DNA of 64,000 bases from an uncultured Collinsella sp. (GTDB lineage Bacteria > Actinomycetota > Coriobacteriia > Coriobacteriales > Coriobacteriaceae). Below the pieces are notes generated by a model. The model had not been told where the DNA came from. It saw only the letters and a list, made by a program, of their open reading frames with translations, and ran no database searches. Positions 62,467 to 64,000 of this stretch are shown in pieces (within the stretch, counting starts at the first letter, position 1; each line of letters begins with the position of its first letter). Position numbers and translations under genes: made by a program. Where the stretch lies: NCBI GenBank assembly GCA_900539735.1, contig UQDE01000004.1, forward strand, positions 16,702-80,701, given 5' to 3'.

Positions 62467-63882
62467 ATGAATTATTCGTCTATTGCACGCAACACTATGA
62501 TTGCGTTTGCTGCACAGTTTATTTCTCTATCGGTCAGTGTTGTCATGTCGCTGCTCGTACCGAAAATCGTTGGTGTTGCTGATTATGGATACTGGCAGCT
62601 GTTCATGTTTTATACGACCTATTCCGGCTTTTTTCACCTTGGTCTGAATGATGGTGTCTACTTGATTAACGGGGGTCTCTCTCGTGATGAAATCGATAAG
62701 AGCTCAATAAAATCCCAGTATATCTTCGGTGCTTGTTTCCAGGCAGTGATTTGCCTCGGCATCACTTTTGTTTCGCTGCCTCTTGTCGATGACGCAAATC
62801 GAGTATTTGTTATCGCGTCTTTTGCGCTTTACACCGTCGTCTATAACCTGACAAGTTATTTGGGCTTTGTCTTTCAGGCTATGAACGAAACTAAGCTATT
62901 TTCGTTTTCTACAATGCTAGACAGGCTGGTGTTTCTGGCTCCGCTCCTTGTTTTAATTGGATTTAAGGTTTCGGACTACCATCCCTATGTCTACGCGTAT
63001 CTCGTTTCGAAGATTATTGCGCTCATATATTGCTCTTGGATGGGCAGGGATATCCTATGTGCTAAATCAGTGTCTTTTGGCAACTCACTTAAGGACGGTA
63101 TCCGCAGTATCATCGTCGGCGTAAAGCTGATGATTGCGAACATCGCCGACACACTGATCCTTGGGGTATCTAGGTTTCTTATCGATCATTTTTGGGGTAT
63201 CGTCGCCTTTGCAAAAATTTCGTTCTCCCTCTCTCTTGTCAATTTCTTTATCACTTTTGTCTCGCAGGCGAGCATGGTCTTATTTCCTGCTCTTAGGACA
63301 GGTTCTGATGAGGAGAGAGTTCGTTTTTACATTGGCATAAGAAATGCCATCGAACTTATTTTTCCTGCAATCTATTTGTTCTATTTTCCTATGATTTGGT
63401 TTTTGGGGGCGTGGCTTCCTCAATATGCTGAGAGTCTTAGATATTTTGCGCTCTTACTTCCGATATGCGTCTTCAATACAAAGATGAGCCTTTGCTGTAC
63501 TACCTATTTCAAGGTACTTCGTAAAGAACAGCTGCTCCTGAAGTTGAATATCGTCACTGTTATTTGTAGCGCTGTTTTTTCGATATTCGGTGTTCTTGTC
63601 CTTAACTCGCTCGACGCCGTCCTGTGTGGCGCCGTTATCTGCATTATTGGCAGGTCGTTGTGGTCCGAGCTCTATCTGAACGAACAGCTTAGTGCCCCGG
63701 GTTCAACTAGGCCGTTTCAGGAGATCCTGCTTACAGTCGCTTTCGTCTTGTTCACTGAGCTTTTATCTGGTGGAACTGCGGCGATTCTGTATGCATTAGT
63801 CTACGTTGGCTATCTCTTGCTCAATCATTCTGCACTGAAAAGCGTTGCTTCATGTTTGACCAAACTGAAGAAGCAGCGATAG
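62467..63882 (+). CDS. Polysaccharide repeat flippase (Wzx/MATE-like, MVF superfamily)
   Basis: 471 residues after GAGG. Twelve to fourteen membrane segments. The N-terminal NTMIAFAAQFISLSVSVVMSLLVPKIVGVADYGYWQLF is characteristic of Wzx flippases. It would move the lipid-linked repeat outward for polymerisation by the previous gene's product. AT-rich like its neighbours; the next gene returns to high GC. Confidence 0.87.
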   Translation: MNYSSIARNTMIAFAAQFISLSVSVVMSLLVPKIVGVADYGYWQLFMFYTTYSGFFHLGLNDGVYLINGGLSRDEIDKSSIKSQYIFGACFQAVICLGITFVSLPLVDDANRVFVIASFALYTVVYNLTSYLGFVFQAMNETKLFSFSTMLDRLVFLAPLLVLIGFKVSDYHPYVYAYLVSKIIALIYCSWMGRDILCAKSVSFGNSLKDGIRSIIVGVKLMIANIADTLILGVSRFLIDHFWGIVAFAKISFSLSLVNFFITFVSQASMVLFPALRTGSDEERVRFYIGIRNAIELIFPAIYLFYFPMIWFLGAWLPQYAESLRYFALLLPICVFNTKMSLCCTTYFKVLRKEQLLLKLNIVTVICSAVFSIFGVLVLNSLDAVLCGAVICIIGRSLWSELYLNEQLSAPGSTRPFQEILLTVAFVLFTELLSGGTAAILYALVYVGYLLLNHSALKSVASCLTKLKKQR

Positions 63883-63909
63883 CTACATCAAAATGGATTG
63901 GATTTTAAT

Positions 63910-64000
63910 ATGAAAGGCATCATCCTCGCCGGCGGGTCCGGTACCCGCCTGTACCCGCTCACGCTCGTGACCTCCAAGCAGCTGCTGCCGGTCTACGACA
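63910..64000 (+). CDS. rmlA: Glucose-1-phosphate thymidylyltransferase (5' part)
   Basis: Thirty residues are visible before the window ends: MKGIILAGGSGTRLYPLTLV then TSKQLLPVYD, the nucleotide-binding start of RmlA. It makes dTDP-glucose, the first step to dTDP-rhamnose, which suggests that the glycan contains rhamnose. Codon use returns abruptly to GC-rich, indicating that the rml genes belong to the conserved edge of the locus. Confidence 0.92.
   Translation, partial: MKGIILAGGSGTRLYPLTLVTSKQLLPVYD

Overview
The window looks like chromosome of a GC-rich, strictly anaerobic gut actinobacterium, most likely Coriobacteriia (Collinsella-like). That is inference from gene content: selenocysteine system, formate hydrogenlyase, double-cubane protein with its activase, GC-rich codon use. 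No 16S gene is present. No rRNA, CRISPR array, phage or transposase gene was seen.

Layout. (1) 1-4862: a double-cubane/2-hydroxyacyl-CoA dehydratase-like protein and its ATPase, then a selenium block: selD (itself a selenoprotein with an in-frame TGA), yedF, a DUF3343 protein and a cysteine-desulfurase-like enzyme. (2) 4930-8835: BrnQ transporter, tRNA-Pro and tRNA-Gly, a hypothetical minus-strand gene, and a RelB/DinJ-PIN toxin-antitoxin pair whose toxin ends inside a palindromic repeat. (3) 9058-24669: formate hydrogenlyase locus: structured leader, hydN, selenocysteine fdhF, hyfA-I, hycH-like, hycI and focA. hyfB carries an in-frame TAG. (4) 24830-37454: molybdopterin oxidoreductase, selA, selB, tRNA-Sec, mobA, a second Cys-rich DUF3343 protein, gdhA and a two-gene molybdenum hydroxylase. 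(5) 37595-45869: tRNA-Leu, tig, clpP, clpX, valS and folC; valS lies between two inverted copies of a structured repeat. (6) 46221-53829: an M24 peptidase, a GlpA-like/FAD oxidoreductase/DUF1667 operon, a zinc-ribbon membrane protein and thrS. (7) 53934-64000: an exopolysaccharide locus opened by a specialised NusG paralogue, with a G9 tract at the start of the initiating sugar transferase, AT-richer glycan genes, and rmlA running off the end.

The parts connect. SelD supplies selenophosphate; SelA, SelB and tRNA-Sec insert selenocysteine into FdhF and probably SelD. FdhF and the Hyf membrane hydrogenase turn formate into CO2 and H2, HycI matures the hydrogenase and FocA moves formate. YedF, DUF3343, the desulfurase-like enzyme, MobA and the molybdenum hydroxylase fit the second selenium use, a labile selenium on a molybdenum hydroxylase. 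The gaps hold several families of palindromic repeats, including elements in which a conserved core is enclosed by unrelated but self-complementary arms; these are the least explained signal here.
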